DNA of 64,000 nt from Pseudomonas fluorescens (GTDB lineage: Bacteria > Pseudomonadota > Gammaproteobacteria > Pseudomonadales > Pseudomonadaceae), in contig LR782234.1 of assembly GCA_902825215.1 (NCBI GenBank), positions 5,411,001 to 5,475,000 on the forward strand, read 5' to 3'. Under the pieces are notes generated by a model. The model ran no database searches. It was not told where the DNA came from and saw only the letters and a list, made by a program, of their open reading frames with translations. Positions 50,601 to 60,200 of this stretch are shown in pieces. Each line of letters opens with the position of its first letter. The stretch's first letter is position 1. The position numbers and the translations under genes are program-made.

Positions 50601-53346
50601 AGCGCCATTGCCCCTTGAACCAGCGGAAAAGTGATTTATCTGCCAGAACCCGACTCAAATCTTCCAGTCGCGTATGACCAGGCAATCGTTCCAGCGTGAA
50701 ATGACTCGCAGCCTGCTCCTGCAACTGCTTGATGACCGGGATGTCACTGTCCAACTCTACGAGCAACCCGTCCAATGTCTCGTCTTCGAAGCGTTTATGG
50801 CGAAGAGGCGCCAAATCCTCGGGCATCGCCGCGAGCATTTGTAGAAAGAGCACCACTTGTTCAATGCCGATAAAATCGCTTCGCAAGCCTTGAACCGCAG
50901 CCCCTTCCGCCAACAACTGAATCAGCCTTTGAACGCGTGGAGCCAGCTCCAGTAACTCCTCAGCCTCTTCGATCACATCCAGCAAGACATTAAGTGACAG
51001 GGTCTCATCACCGTTATGCAGACGTATGGCCGCGCAGGCTTTTTTGATAGCAGCTATCGCTTGCCCAGAGCCAATAACATCAGCGCGCAATGATCGAGCT
51101 AGTACACCCTGCTCGTCCAACAAGGAGTCCATACCTTGCAGCCAAAGCTTCAATGCCTCGCAGGACTCGATATCCAGTCGTCCTAACAGATCCCAATCCT
51201 CATCACCTTTAGGTAATGTAAGAACCGGAATTGAAGCGGCTAAATCTCGCAACTGATCTGGGCTGTAGGTTTCCAGCACAGCTACCTGTAGCTGTTCTGC
51301 TAATTGAGGACGAAGAGTTGCTAGACGACTCAGCGCCTGCTGAGCCAGGGAGATATTTTCTAGAAGTACAGAGCGCTCAGCACCAGTCACACGCGTTTTT
51401 GTGCTGCCAAACCACGGGTGCGTTTCAAGTTTGCCCGCATGGCCAGCTTCCTCAGCTGTCTTGCGATAGATGTGTGCATAAAAGCCGGCCTGCTCTCGCA
51501 AATGCATTTTATCGATTCGCGCCTCCGACTCCGGGTGCAGGTCGGAAGGTTTAATCGACAACGCCTCACGCAAACGCGTTGCCTGCATTAGCACCTCATG
51601 AACACTCATCCCCGACTCTTCGAACTGAGCATGGAGATGATGTACGTGCTTGTTGAGCTGCTGCTTCAATCGCTCATAGTTGGCAATCAGATCCGCCAGT
51701 TGCTTGGGCGAGCGAAAGCCACCGCTGTTCTGAATACGTTGCCGGATGCTATCGATAACAGCGCTCTTTTGACTCTTATGACTATGCAGCTCCAGACAAA
51801 AATCGCCTAACCCTGCCCTTGTCAGACGGGTTTTGACCACCTCAAGCGCTGCGCGCTTCTCCGCAACGAACAACACTTTTTTGCCTTGGGCCAGTGCCGC
51901 AGCGATCATGTTGGTGATGGTCTGAGACTTCCCTGTACCGGGTGGCCCCTCGATCACAAGATCATCCCCGCGAATCACGTCTATCAATGCGCTGTGCTGA
52001 GAGCTGTCAGCATCATCAATTAGAGGAAACTGCAGGTGAATCTGCTCAATGTCGTCTATTGAATGCTCGACGCAAAATGCGCCTTGCTTTCCTGTCGAAT
52101 CGGCCGGTAAACCGTCCATCCCTGTTAGCCGCTTAACCAGGCCATGATCCAGCAACGATTGGTCTTTCCAACGACCTGGATCAAGGTCGAGATACATCAT
52201 CAACTTGCCAAACTCGAACAAGCCAAGCGATGCGTAACGATGAACCTTCCAGTCAGGTTTAACCTTCAGCACCGTTTCAACAATGCGCTCGAAGTAATCC
52301 TCAGGCGTGCTGTCGTCGGTTATCCGCGGTAGCGCGATACCAAAATCGACGCGAAGCTTTTCCCGTAATGAAAGGTTGGTAAGAATGTCTTCGCCAGTAG
52401 GATGTACGCGGTATTCGAACGTCGCGGTTTGAGGATTGAGTTTGCCTTTCTCCAAATTCACTGGCACCAGCATCAGCGGCGCTAGGCGGCTGCTGTCTTT
52501 ACCTGCGACTGAGTCATCCCACTCCAGGAACCCGAGCGCGAGATAAAGAATGTTCGCACCCGTTTCCTCGAGCGCCGATCGCGACTGGGTATACAGAATC
52601 TGTAGCCGCGACTCCATCTCCACGGGGTAATAAAGCGTCTGAATCGCGTCGTCAGAATGCTTACCTGTTTGCCCGGTTTCAGGGGGCAGTGGTAGCTCAT
52701 AGCTGGTCGCTATACCGAGGATCTGCGCCCAGACTTCTGCCGTGGGCTGTTTCTTTAACTCAACAACTGCGCCTGTCTTTTCGTCCAGCTTCAAAAAGCC
52801 GTGGGTAAGTAGCTGCCTTTCCGTTGGTTCAGGCACAGCAGCAAATCGCATGGATTTATCATCTGCCAAGGTATCGAACAGGTGATCCGGCAACTCATCA
52901 ATAATCCGTACGAAACGTTTAGAGCGCGCATGTGAAAAGTTCAGCAGCCGATTACGAGCGCTGAGGTCGAGAAGCCTGCTTCTCAGCTTCTCCAGGCTTT
53001 CCGGTATCTCGCTTGGGGGTGTATCAAGGTCATCCCAATCAGTAAGCGGCTCTGGATCAATGGACTTTGAATGTCCCTTGGTTTCAGTATCGAACCGATA
53101 AACCGATCCTCCACGACCACCACCCTTACTGAGCAGCCCCTTGGTAATAAGCTCGTCGCGAAGGCTCCAGTACTCCTCCTCAGAGACGGAAAAATTCTGA
53201 AGCTCAGCTCGCCGATCAATCCGGTCCCTGAGTGACTTGTTACCAACGGCCGTCCCGTCTGCGGGGACCAGTTCCAGTATCCATTGCAGAACAAGTTCAT
53301 ACCGCTGGATAGCCAATGATTCAGGGCCTGAGTTCACGTCGATCAC
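47602..53346 (-). CDS. large SF1 helicase-nuclease (DUF4011/DUF3320 family), putative anti-phage protein
   Basis: The 1914-residue single protein has an N-terminal winged-helix-like part (about 1-90), then a DUF4011 region (about 115-400; LEKLRSRLLDLSARNRLLNF). The AAA_11 helicase has Walker A GPPGTGKS at 467-474, a very long helical insertion, Walker B DEAS at 1400-1403 and GDPKQLPPT shortly after. A C-terminal helicase half (VQGDERDVIYISGTYGP; LYTRSKKRMQ) is followed by a Vsr/MTES_1575-type nuclease with FIDLAV and ECDG (Glu1741, Asp1743), then a DUF3320-like tail. All motor and nuclease residues look intact. This architecture is common in phage-defence islands. The start codon is GTG; a weak site precedes it. 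Confidence 0.88.
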   Translation of the reverse strand: MIDVNSGPESLAIQRYELVLQWILELVPADGTAVGNKSLRDRIDRRAELQNFSVSEEEYWSLRDELITKGLLSKGGGRGGSVYRFDTETKGHSKSIDPEPLTDWDDLDTPPSEIPESLEKLRSRLLDLSARNRLLNFSHARSKRFVRIIDELPDHLFDTLADDKSMRFAAVPEPTERQLLTHGFLKLDEKTGAVVELKKQPTAEVWAQILGIATSYELPLPPETGQTGKHSDDAIQTLYYPVEMESRLQILYTQSRSALEETGANILYLALGFLEWDDSVAGKDSSRLAPLMLVPVNLEKGKLNPQTATFEYRVHPTGEDILTNLSLREKLRVDFGIALPRITDDSTPEDYFERIVETVLKVKPDWKVHRYASLGLFEFGKLMMYLDLDPGRWKDQSLLDHGLVKRLTGMDGLPADSTGKQGAFCVEHSIDDIEQIHLQFPLIDDADSSQHSALIDVIRGDDLVIEGPPGTGKSQTITNMIAAALAQGKKVLFVAEKRAALEVVKTRLTRAGLGDFCLELHSHKSQKSAVIDSIRQRIQNSGGFRSPKQLADLIANYERLKQQLNKHVHHLHAQFEESGMSVHEVLMQATRLREALSIKPSDLHPESEARIDKMHLREQAGFYAHIYRKTAEEAGHAGKLETHPWFGSTKTRVTGAERSVLLENISLAQQALSRLATLRPQLAEQLQVAVLETYSPDQLRDLAASIPVLTLPKGDEDWDLLGRLDIESCEALKLWLQGMDSLLDEQGVLARSLRADVIGSGQAIAAIKKACAAIRLHNGDETLSLNVLLDVIEEAEELLELAPRVQRLIQLLAEGAAVQGLRSDFIGIEQVVLFLQMLAAMPEDLAPLRHKRFEDETLDGLLVELDSDIPVIKQLQEQAASHFTLERLPGHTRLEDLSRVLADKSLFRWFKGQWRSAKAEILAMARPGLKLNQLLVVLPDVIAYLKKHSQLNENKAFTEKLGEHFQGLDTPIDALKRLRGWYKLLRAECGRGFGAKVWVAEYLLKVEGELLASVSGDSAELETYLMDVLDHRLDLEELLPFDSHDLRSEDLLAPQGLYVRLIKDIGTPLRSLLPVVSEEKPTMGQLLQLIQAVESWQARSAALQSDAVLQTCLLGEELPRVDNLSAARPRLTTWRHTVAFVQPILALPIRDILVPQLTACTPKEAEELILHWHQQGTALAQTVDIWEQALEAFFQSAAIIADQWWQSIEKADFEPMASRLSWAAQNPDLLDHWFEYRRLRLHLVELGFESVVEAIETQKLVSERCIDACMLGLLDSWALKILELDPSLGQFSGKEQEAIRARFADIDEQLKHLQREQVSSRISQNNIPVGNSHGAVRDFTQLALLQREAEKKTRHVPIRSLMNRAAEALQGLKPCFMMSPMAVAQYLPAGHVEFDLVVMDEASQMRPEEALGSIARGKQLVVVGDPKQLPPTNFFSRNGGDSDTDETDASLAEDSESILEAAMPLFKLRRLRWHYRSRHESLIAFSNKAFYESNLVVYPSPHRESTEFGVKFVRVPRGRFVEQRNIEEAEVVAKAIEHHVIHRPDESLGVVAMNVKQADQIERMLEHLAKQSPQLQVALDRNQSQHEPLFIKNLENVQGDERDVIYISGTYGPMEVGGTVPQRFGPINGASGWRRLNVLYTRSKKRMQVFSSFSSTDVVVTGTSSRGVQALRDFLHFAESGRMPHIKESERAPDSDFEVAVIEMLSRHGYQCEPQVGVAGFFIDLAVRDPGQPGRYLMGIECDGAAYHSAKSARDRDRLRQSVLEQLGWNIRRIWSVDWFRNARVQIEPILQELARLRTEPAAEVEGRITESEEISIQQVADEQSEHAERITLEGNYSLREKLVWLEENVIRPNLPEVPVNQRLLRPAMLEALLEFLPADRIEFQQMIPGYLRNGTHGAEGRYIDDVLLVIGEQ

Positions 53347-53851
53347 CGCTAATTTTTTGGGGCTACTGCCTAATGATTTTTTCTGGGCACGATAAACCGA
53401 TGCTCAGCTTCAGCTGGCCGCGATAACAAGAGAGGCTTGAGGGGCACTGCCGATATCTCGGAGCGCTCGAGATGCCATCCTTGGGAAACAGCGGCCTGCT
53501 TGGAATTTGATGGATGTCACAATATCCAGCACACGGAACAAGGTAAAGGCAAAGTGCCTTGACGCCGCACAAATCCCCGCCTACTCGACGATTGGTCAGT
53601 AAATCCACCTACACTTATTGAAAAGCTCCAGCTCAGGTTGATTTCTCATTTCCAAAAATCCGATCTTGCCGCGCCGTCAGAGGAGGAACGCAGAGCTCAA
53701 GTTGAGCACGAAAATACGTCACTCAATACGACCTGCTCGACCGCTTTCAGGACACCCGATAAAAGCTCAATTCAGGTAGCAAAAACCAAAATAAAACCAA
53801 CCAAAAAAGCCGGTTTTTTGCCGGAAAAAAACTAACAAAAAATCGCAACAA

Positions 53852-53873
53852 GTGGGGAGTAAAATGGGGGAAC
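53852..53873 (+). repeat. candidate right-side integrase arm sites
   Basis: GTGGGGAGTAAAATGGGGGAAC contains two G-rich half-copies similar to the GTGGGGGAACA repeats by the integrase stump. Confidence 0.4.
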
Positions 53874-53935
53874 TGAATACTTTATGAAAGCGATAACTTA
53901 TTGATTTTCAATTACTCAGGTCAATAAAAAGCTAA

Positions 53936-53959
53936 CCACAAGCCGGCTTTTTAATGCCT
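53936..53959 (+). repeat. right attachment-type direct repeat (attR)
   Basis: This is an exact 24-bp copy of 44531-44554 in the same orientation. The flanking bases differ on both sides, as expected at island ends. Upstream, AAAAAGC can pair with the repeat's GCTTTTT and partly restores the hairpin. Confidence 0.85.
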
Positions 53960-54074
53960 GCAATTAAGCAGCATCAGATAATGCTCGCCATTTCTCCCAT
54001 CAAAAATGCAGCCATCAATGATGGCGCTTTTCTGCAAGCAAAGGTGCCTTCTATCAAGATGCTTGGTAGGCGGG

Positions 54075-54638
54075 CTAATCCCTCCAACGTGTATTTTCTC
54101 TAAGCTGTTGAGCAAGTTGGCCCAGTTCTGTGAAGCGTGGGTCTTCAGCAACCGACTCTTTATTTTGGCGCATCTGGTGAAACTGCTCGTACTGAAGCTC
54201 AGCATGCTGTTTGGCTATGTCATGAGAAATCTTGCCGGCGTTATTGAGAATGTCGCGGCCTTTCACGATGTACTCGCGCAGTTGCCGAGTCGCCCATTGC
54301 CGGAAACGCATCGCTGTGTGGCTATGTACGCGATAACCCACCGATATGATCGCGTCCAGGTTGTAATGCTTGATGTTGCGCTTTACCTGACGCGAACCTT
54401 CCTGCCGAACTACTAAGAAATCCTTAGTGGTTGCACTTTGGTCTAATTCAGCCTCTTTAAAGATGTTATTCAGATGCATCAGCACGTTCTCAGGAGTCGT
54501 GCTGAACAGCTCTGCCATCAGCGCTTGTGTTAGCCAAACAGACTCATCGACAAAACGAACATCCAGCCGAGTCTGCCCATCCTAAGTCTGATAGATGATG
54601 AACTGCGAAGTATTCCGATCAGCGCTATCTGTGCTCAT
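54075..54638 (-). pseudogene. rhuM-family gene with amber stop and internal deletion
   Basis: From the ATG at 54638 the frame reads STDSADRNTSQFIIYQT and then meets TAG at codon 19 (54582-54584), where family members read YQTDDGQTRL. The frame then continues DGQTRLDVRFVDESVWLTQ, LMAELFSTTPENVLMHL, KHYNLDAIISVGYRV and LREYIVKG. It next jumps straight to RDILNNAGKISHDIAKQHAE, the C-terminal part of RhuM. About 150 central residues are missing (188 codons against some 330 in the family). An internal start at 54518 could make a fragment. RhuM is a KilA-N-like protein of unknown function from mobile islands. Confidence 0.8.
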
Positions 54639-54799
54639 ACTTAAAACCCTTTCACGATCAGCAGCGCTTCCAGCTCCTGATCCGCTGGAAGCGTCATTTG
54701 AACCGGCGATTTTTGCACGTGTGCCAAAGATGCGCTTCAACGTCTTTTAAATTAATCAGGGTCGTTACTGCTCAAAATCTTCCGCCGCGATTCGTGAGC

Positions 54800-55612
54800 T
54801 CACGGATAACTAAACGCCTTAACCAACGTCAACTCCCCCACCGCCCGCATCGGCACCAGAAACGTCTCCATCTTCTCACTCGGCGTGCCTTCTTCGGTGA
54901 TCACCGTCACCTGCGCCGTAGTCAACGCCTGCACTGCCTCATCCCCGCCCTCGTCATCCTCGCGATACCCACCGCCGTAGTAATTTACATACACCAGATA
55001 CTGCCCTTTGATCGGTGCGGGCATGGCGGCGATTTCCGGGCCGTAGCCGGTGGTGACGTCGACGTCGAGGGCGGCGCCATTGGGTGCGACGCGGTTGCCG
55101 TACCAGATGTGCGCGCCGTCGGGGGTGACGAGGTGCAAGTCGAGGTCGGTGCCGTCGCTGTCCCACGCCAGCAAAACGCGCAGCTTGGCCGGGGTGGCGC
55201 CGCCGCGGGTGTTGAGGAACTGAGTGCGGTGGCGTTGTTGGCCGTCGGGGCTGCGGACTTCAACGCTGTTGCTGCCGTTGGGGAAGGAGAACGGGCGGTC
55301 GAAGCGGCCGCTGGCGTCGATTTTCAGCGGCATGCTGACGCCGTTGACGATCAGGCGGCCGGGCTGGTTGTTTTTGGCGCTGGCTTTGATTTCGCCGCTG
55401 ATGCGCGCGGTGTTGGCCTGACCGATCGGGGTGTTCACCGATGAGGCCGGGTAGTTGACGGTCTGGCGGAAGCTCTCACCCTCGCCTTCCGGGGCGCCGC
55501 TGCGCCAGCCGCTGATCGGGGTGTCGAGCTTGACGCTGTCGGCGGCATGGGCCGACGCCAGCGCGGTCAGCGTGCAGAGCAGCAGCAAGACCTGGGGATA
55601 ACGGAGTGTCAT
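54800..55612 (-). CDS. yfaP: YfaP family protein (DUF2135)
   Basis: The 270-residue protein has a signal peptide (MTLRYPQVLLLLCTLTALA, cleaved after ASAHA), so it is exported. An Ig-like N-terminal part (GRLIVNGVSMPLKIDASGRF; FPNGSNSVEVRSPDG) precedes the DUF2135 domain with LRVLLAWDSDGTDLDLHLV, TPDGAHIWYGNR and YLVYVNYYGGG. The metal-like acidic DSDGTDLDLH cluster is a family hallmark. It is the last gene of the yfa operon, 3 bases after yfaQ. Role unknown; it presumably works with the alpha-2-macroglobulin-like protein in the periplasm. Confidence 0.92.
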   Translation of the reverse strand: MTLRYPQVLLLLCTLTALASAHAADSVKLDTPISGWRSGAPEGEGESFRQTVNYPASSVNTPIGQANTARISGEIKASAKNNQPGRLIVNGVSMPLKIDASGRFDRPFSFPNGSNSVEVRSPDGQQRHRTQFLNTRGGATPAKLRVLLAWDSDGTDLDLHLVTPDGAHIWYGNRVAPNGAALDVDVTTGYGPEIAAMPAPIKGQYLVYVNYYGGGYREDDEGGDEAVQALTTAQVTVITEEGTPSEKMETFLVPMRAVGELTLVKAFSYP

Positions 55613-55615
55613 GGT

Positions 55616-57235
55616 CTATTCCAGCAAAAGGTGACGGGCGAGCCCTTCGATGTAGGTTTCGTCCTGGCCGTTGGGGTGAGCTTCAAAGGCCAGGTGCAGG
55701 TATTCGTGGGTCAGGTCGAGGCGATCCTGCAACGACAGTACGCCGCGCACGTAAATGCGCTGGCGTTCGCGGTCGACGAAGGGCCGGCCGAAGGCCAGTT
55801 TGCATACGGCAAAAGTGCTGACGTCGTTGTAGCCGGTTTCGCTGGCAAGCTTCGGCCGCCAGCCGCGTCGCTGTTTTTGCAGCCAGTCTTGCGCGGCGGG
55901 CAGCGCTTCGCAGGAGGCGACCGGGTTGTCCCAGCGGCTGAGGCTGGCGCGCGGATAGGCGTGCAGCAAGATCGCATCGTAACGCTGGCCGGCGTTGGCC
56001 TGTTCGACGGCTTGTTGCCAGGCGAGTTTGTCCGGGCCGGGTTGGTCGGAGTGATAAGTGACGGTGCTGCCGGCGAGAACCAGATCTGCAGTCCAGGCGG
56101 CAATGTCACGTGACTCGGGTGAGGCCGGGCGTGGGGCGACGCGTTGGCGGTTGCTGCTGTCGTCGATGCTCAGACAGTCGCCATTGCGCGTGGCGTTTTG
56201 CAGCAGGTAAGTGCGAATCGCCACGGCGAGCGCTTTGGCGGCTTCGGCCGGTTGCGCCTTGGCTTCGCGCTCAAGCACGCGGGCAACGTATTCTTCGCGA
56301 TCAAGCCGGGCGACCAGTTTGTCGTTGAGCAAAAACAGTTCGCCGCCGCTATGGATATCCAGCGCGTTGCCGTTGGCGAATTCGACGCGGTAGTCGCCCT
56401 GTAACGGACCGGACGTCACTGTTCGCTCGCCCCTCGAAACTCGTGCAAGCGGGTATTTCGAAAACAACCCGACTTCAACACAACGCCCCGCCTCCGCCGG
56501 CCATACTGTTGGCAATACGGTCGTCAGTGCCTGACCGTAATGGCGCAAGATCATCTGACTGGTGCCGCGCCCACCGGCCCAGACTGGCGCGCCATCCGCT
56601 GTCCAACCGGCAAAGCCCCCTTGGCGCGACTGCGGATCCTGATCGCCGAGCCAGCTCCAGGTTTTCACCCGCAAGCGTCCGCCCAGTTCGCCGACGACAT
56701 TGCCGTCCGCCGCGCTCAGCACCACGTCGAGCAGCACCCGCCGCGCCTGATCCTGCGCCGGCAGCGAGGCCAGCACCTTGAGCAACTCCACGATGGAAAC
56801 ACGTTGCGCTGGCTGCACCGAGGGCAGATCCAGCAACCACGATGGCGCCTGTCGCGCCTGCCAATAGCTGCGCCAATCGGCAGCAGAAATGCCCAACCGC
56901 GCCGGTTCAAAATACAAGCCGCAGGATTTCACCAACGCTTGATCGCGCTCGATCTTGCCGCCCGCGGTGCAGCAATAGACTTCTTCTTTTGACTGCCCGC
57001 GACATTCATAAGCTGGCTCGCGCGCGCCGGTATCGACCAGCCAGGCGTAGACAAACAACTTCCACAGACTGCCCAGCGGCGCTTCCAGCGTGGGAGGCAA
57101 CGGCTCGCGCGCGAGCAGTTGCGTCTGGCTCAGCGACAACAATTCGCCCTGATAGGCCACGCGCAACGGCTCGTCCTGCGCCGTTGCCAGCGCAGGTATC
57201 AATCCGATCAACAGCCACAGCAACCGCCGGATCAT
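55616..57235 (-). CDS. yfaQ: YfaQ family protein (DUF2300) with SxxK, SpoIID-like and HExxH segments
   Basis: The 539-residue exported protein has a signal peptide (MIRRLLWLLIGLIPALATA). The N-terminal part has LGSLWKLFVYAWLVDTG with Ser56-Lys59, the look of an SxxK acyl-serine site, and SCGLYFEPARLG. The middle (about 316-370) has EYVARVLEREAKAQPAEA and KALAVAIRTYLLQNAT, very like the SpoIID amidase-activator fold. The C-terminus has LTHEYLHLAF (His510-Glu511-His514, HExxH) and a later Glu in ETYIEGLARHLL, as in zinc peptidases. Only DUF2300 is the recognised family; the rest is my motif reading. It lies 1 base after yfaS. Confidence 0.85.
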   Translation of the reverse strand: MIRRLLWLLIGLIPALATAQDEPLRVAYQGELLSLSQTQLLAREPLPPTLEAPLGSLWKLFVYAWLVDTGAREPAYECRGQSKEEVYCCTAGGKIERDQALVKSCGLYFEPARLGISAADWRSYWQARQAPSWLLDLPSVQPAQRVSIVELLKVLASLPAQDQARRVLLDVVLSAADGNVVGELGGRLRVKTWSWLGDQDPQSRQGGFAGWTADGAPVWAGGRGTSQMILRHYGQALTTVLPTVWPAEAGRCVEVGLFSKYPLARVSRGERTVTSGPLQGDYRVEFANGNALDIHSGGELFLLNDKLVARLDREEYVARVLEREAKAQPAEAAKALAVAIRTYLLQNATRNGDCLSIDDSSNRQRVAPRPASPESRDIAAWTADLVLAGSTVTYHSDQPGPDKLAWQQAVEQANAGQRYDAILLHAYPRASLSRWDNPVASCEALPAAQDWLQKQRRGWRPKLASETGYNDVSTFAVCKLAFGRPFVDRERQRIYVRGVLSLQDRLDLTHEYLHLAFEAHPNGQDETYIEGLARHLLLE

Positions 57236-57236
57236 G

Positions 57237-60200
57237 TCAGTTGACCGTGACCTGGCCGAGCGCGGCTTTGGTTTCCTGAGCCTGATGCTGCGGCGCGTAG
57301 ACCTGCTTGAAACGCACCGGCGGCAGGTTGAACTGGCCTTTTTGCGAGAAACGCACCAGATGGCGCAGGCGCAATTCACCGCTCAGCGCATCCACCGGCA
57401 CTGCATAGGCCAGTTGTCCCGGTTCGAACCGGGCCTTCTCCAGCGCGGTCGGTTCGCTGCCATCCTTGCCCTGCAACTTGATGCCCCAGGTGGTGCGCTC
57501 GACATCGGCGCCCGGTGGCAGCGGCACTTCGAGCATGCCGTAGCGCAGCGGTTTCGGCGCCTTGCTGGTGAGGATCACTTCGTCCAGATACAGGCTGTCG
57601 CTGGACAACGGCTTGCTGCCCACCGGCTCGAGTTTGAAGGCGAACGCTTCGTCGCCCGGTACCAGTCGCGACAGGCGACGGGTGATGGTCACGGCCATCG
57701 GATCGACCGCTGGCTGTTGGGTCTGGAAGCTCAGCGCCGCGCGCAGCGGACGCTCTTGCGTGCCGGACACGCTCAACACGCTTGGGACCGATGTCGGACC
57801 CTGCCAGGTCCAGTACATCTCGCCGCTCGCGCCGTAGTTTTTCTTCCAGCCTTCACCCGGTGTCAGGGCGATGGTCGGCGACGCCTGGGCGATGCTGCGT
57901 TGCAGCCAGGTCAGCGCCAGCGCCCGTTCGAGGGTCGATTGTTGCGGCAGCAGACGTTGCAGCAGCGCTGTCGCACTAGCCTGATCAAACGGTTGCAGCG
58001 ACAGGTTGAGTGCTTCGACAAAAGGCTGCGAACTGGTCGCCAGACGTTGTTGTGCTGCGCCCAGTTGACGATTGAACGCTTCAGGCAAAGCGACTTTCGC
58101 CTGCGTGGCCAACGATGCAGTGAGTACCCGCGCCGCCGCCAGACCGAGCGCCGAATCCGGATCGTTCATCACCAGACTGTCTTCGCCATCGTCCAGCACG
58201 GTTTCAGCACTGCCCTCACCGGCCTTGGCCAGATCGTCGATCAAACCGCTGAGCAGCGTGTTCACCGGCAGATGCATCTGTTTGGCGAACGACAGAATCA
58301 GCGCCCGTTGCAGCAGCGGCGTGTTCGGCGCTTGCTTGGCGTAGACCTCCAGCACCCGCTGCCAATGCTCCGGCGGCAAGGTCAGTTCGAGCACCTGACT
58401 GGCGTTCCAGTCAGCGTAATAAGCGTAGGCCGTGAGGAAGGCATCCGGCTCGCCGTCATAGCCCCACCAGGTAAAGCTCGCCGACGGCCCGGCCATTTGC
58501 ACCAGCCGCAAGCGGCTGTTCTGCATGATCAGGCGCAAGCGATCGCGAATCTGCGGGTTCGACGCCAGCGAGGGATAGGCAATGCTCAGCGGCAGCAACC
58601 GGCTGGCGGTCTGCTCGACGCCGCCATACGGGTAGCTGAGCAGATCATCAAGGGCGGACCGGAACAACGCTTGCGGACTGTCGTCCAGACGCAGGCGGAT
58701 ATCCGTGGCATCCGCCGGCAAACTTAATGGCGTATCTCCGCTGACCACCTCAAGGCTTTGCGTCTGAGAGACCTGCCAGCCTTCACCGGTGGCACTCAAG
58801 CGCACAGCCAGGGCATCGGCGATTTTGCCATCCTGCACCAGCTCCGCCGTCCATTCGCCAGAGGCCAAAGCGAACGCCGGCAGTGGCAGGTAATTGATGC
58901 CGCTGTTCAGAGTCACCGGTAGACGTTGTTCGGTACCGGCATAGTGAGTCACCAGTTCAGCCTTGACCGGTTTCTCCGCCTGACTGAACGCGAACACGCC
59001 CAGTTGTGGCTGATCGCCTTTGCGGAATTTGCTCGGCCCGCTCCACTTCAGGTACAGCGGTTTTTCCGAACGAACAAACTGCTTCTTCTGCCCGACCTGA
59101 CCATCATCGGCGATCGCGCGCGCAGTAATGCGCCAGCGGGTCAGCGAGTCCGGCATCTTGAAGGTGAAGCGGGTTTTGCCGTCGGCACCGGTCAACAATT
59201 CCGGCTGCCACGCGGCGGTGTCGACGTCTTCACGACGCGGCCGCTCCAGCACCTTCACCCCGCGTTCGCTGCGGTTGGCCTTGCCCGGTGCGCCGGGGCT
59301 GCCGGGCAACGCCACGTCATAACTGATGAACGACAGGCTGGCACTGGTGCGCACGTTGTTGCGGCGCGGGTGATAGAAGAACTGGTCGATGGTCGGCGCG
59401 ACTTCCGGTTGCAGCGCGTAGACCATTTCATCGACAACGCTGACCGTCAGGTGCGCCGGCACTGCCTTGCCGGCGAATTGCGTGGTCAGGTCAACCGTGA
59501 CCGTATCGCCCGGCAGATAGACCGCCTTGTCGGTGCTGATCGCCACGTCGATCTGCGGCGCGACCACTTTGATCCCGGCGTTCTGGAAGCTGTACTGACC
59601 GCCCTTGGTGTAGAGCACAGAGAAGGTCAGGTTCGGCGCGAAATTGTCTTTCACCGGGATGCGCGCGCGGTATTGGGTGTCGCTGAGCTTCTCCAGTGTC
59701 AGCCAGTCAGCACCCTTGGCCAGCAGCGCGGTGGCTTCGACCTTGTCGCGTTCCAGCGAGAGCAATGCATCGCTGACCGGCTCGGGGAAGGTGATCAGCG
59801 CCAGCGCTTCATCGCCGGCCTTGTATTCAGGCTTGTCGAGGACGATCTCGACGGTACCCGGCACGGCTTTGACGCCGTCGCCAGTCACTGAATGGCCAGT
59901 GGCGCCGAGGACGCGACCGTGTTGATCCTTCAACGTCAGGTTGTAAGTGCCCGGGCGCTCGAACGCGACGCTGAAGCCTTTGTCGGTGGCGGCGAGTTTG
60001 CCTTCACCGGTGCTCTGATCTTCGAGACGCACCCAGCCATAGCTGCTCGGCGTCACCGCTTTGCTCTGCTCGCTGCCACCTTCATTCGCGTAGCTGAAGG
60101 CAACCTTGTCGCCGACCGCGCTGAAACGCTGCGGCGCGCTCAAGCGAAAACTTGCCGCGCCACGGTCGATGAGGATTTCCTTGGTGGTCTTGACCCGATA

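Larger units (their letters stand above)
53347..54074. other. 728-base spacer containing the island's right junction
   Basis: No gene is seen. It holds a GTGGGGA...TGGGGGAAC pair (53852-53873) similar to the integrase-side repeats and the right direct repeat (53936-53959). The AT-rich 53740-53880 part could carry a promoter, but no target gene is apparent. The helicase promoter should lie in 53350-53450. Confidence 0.65.
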
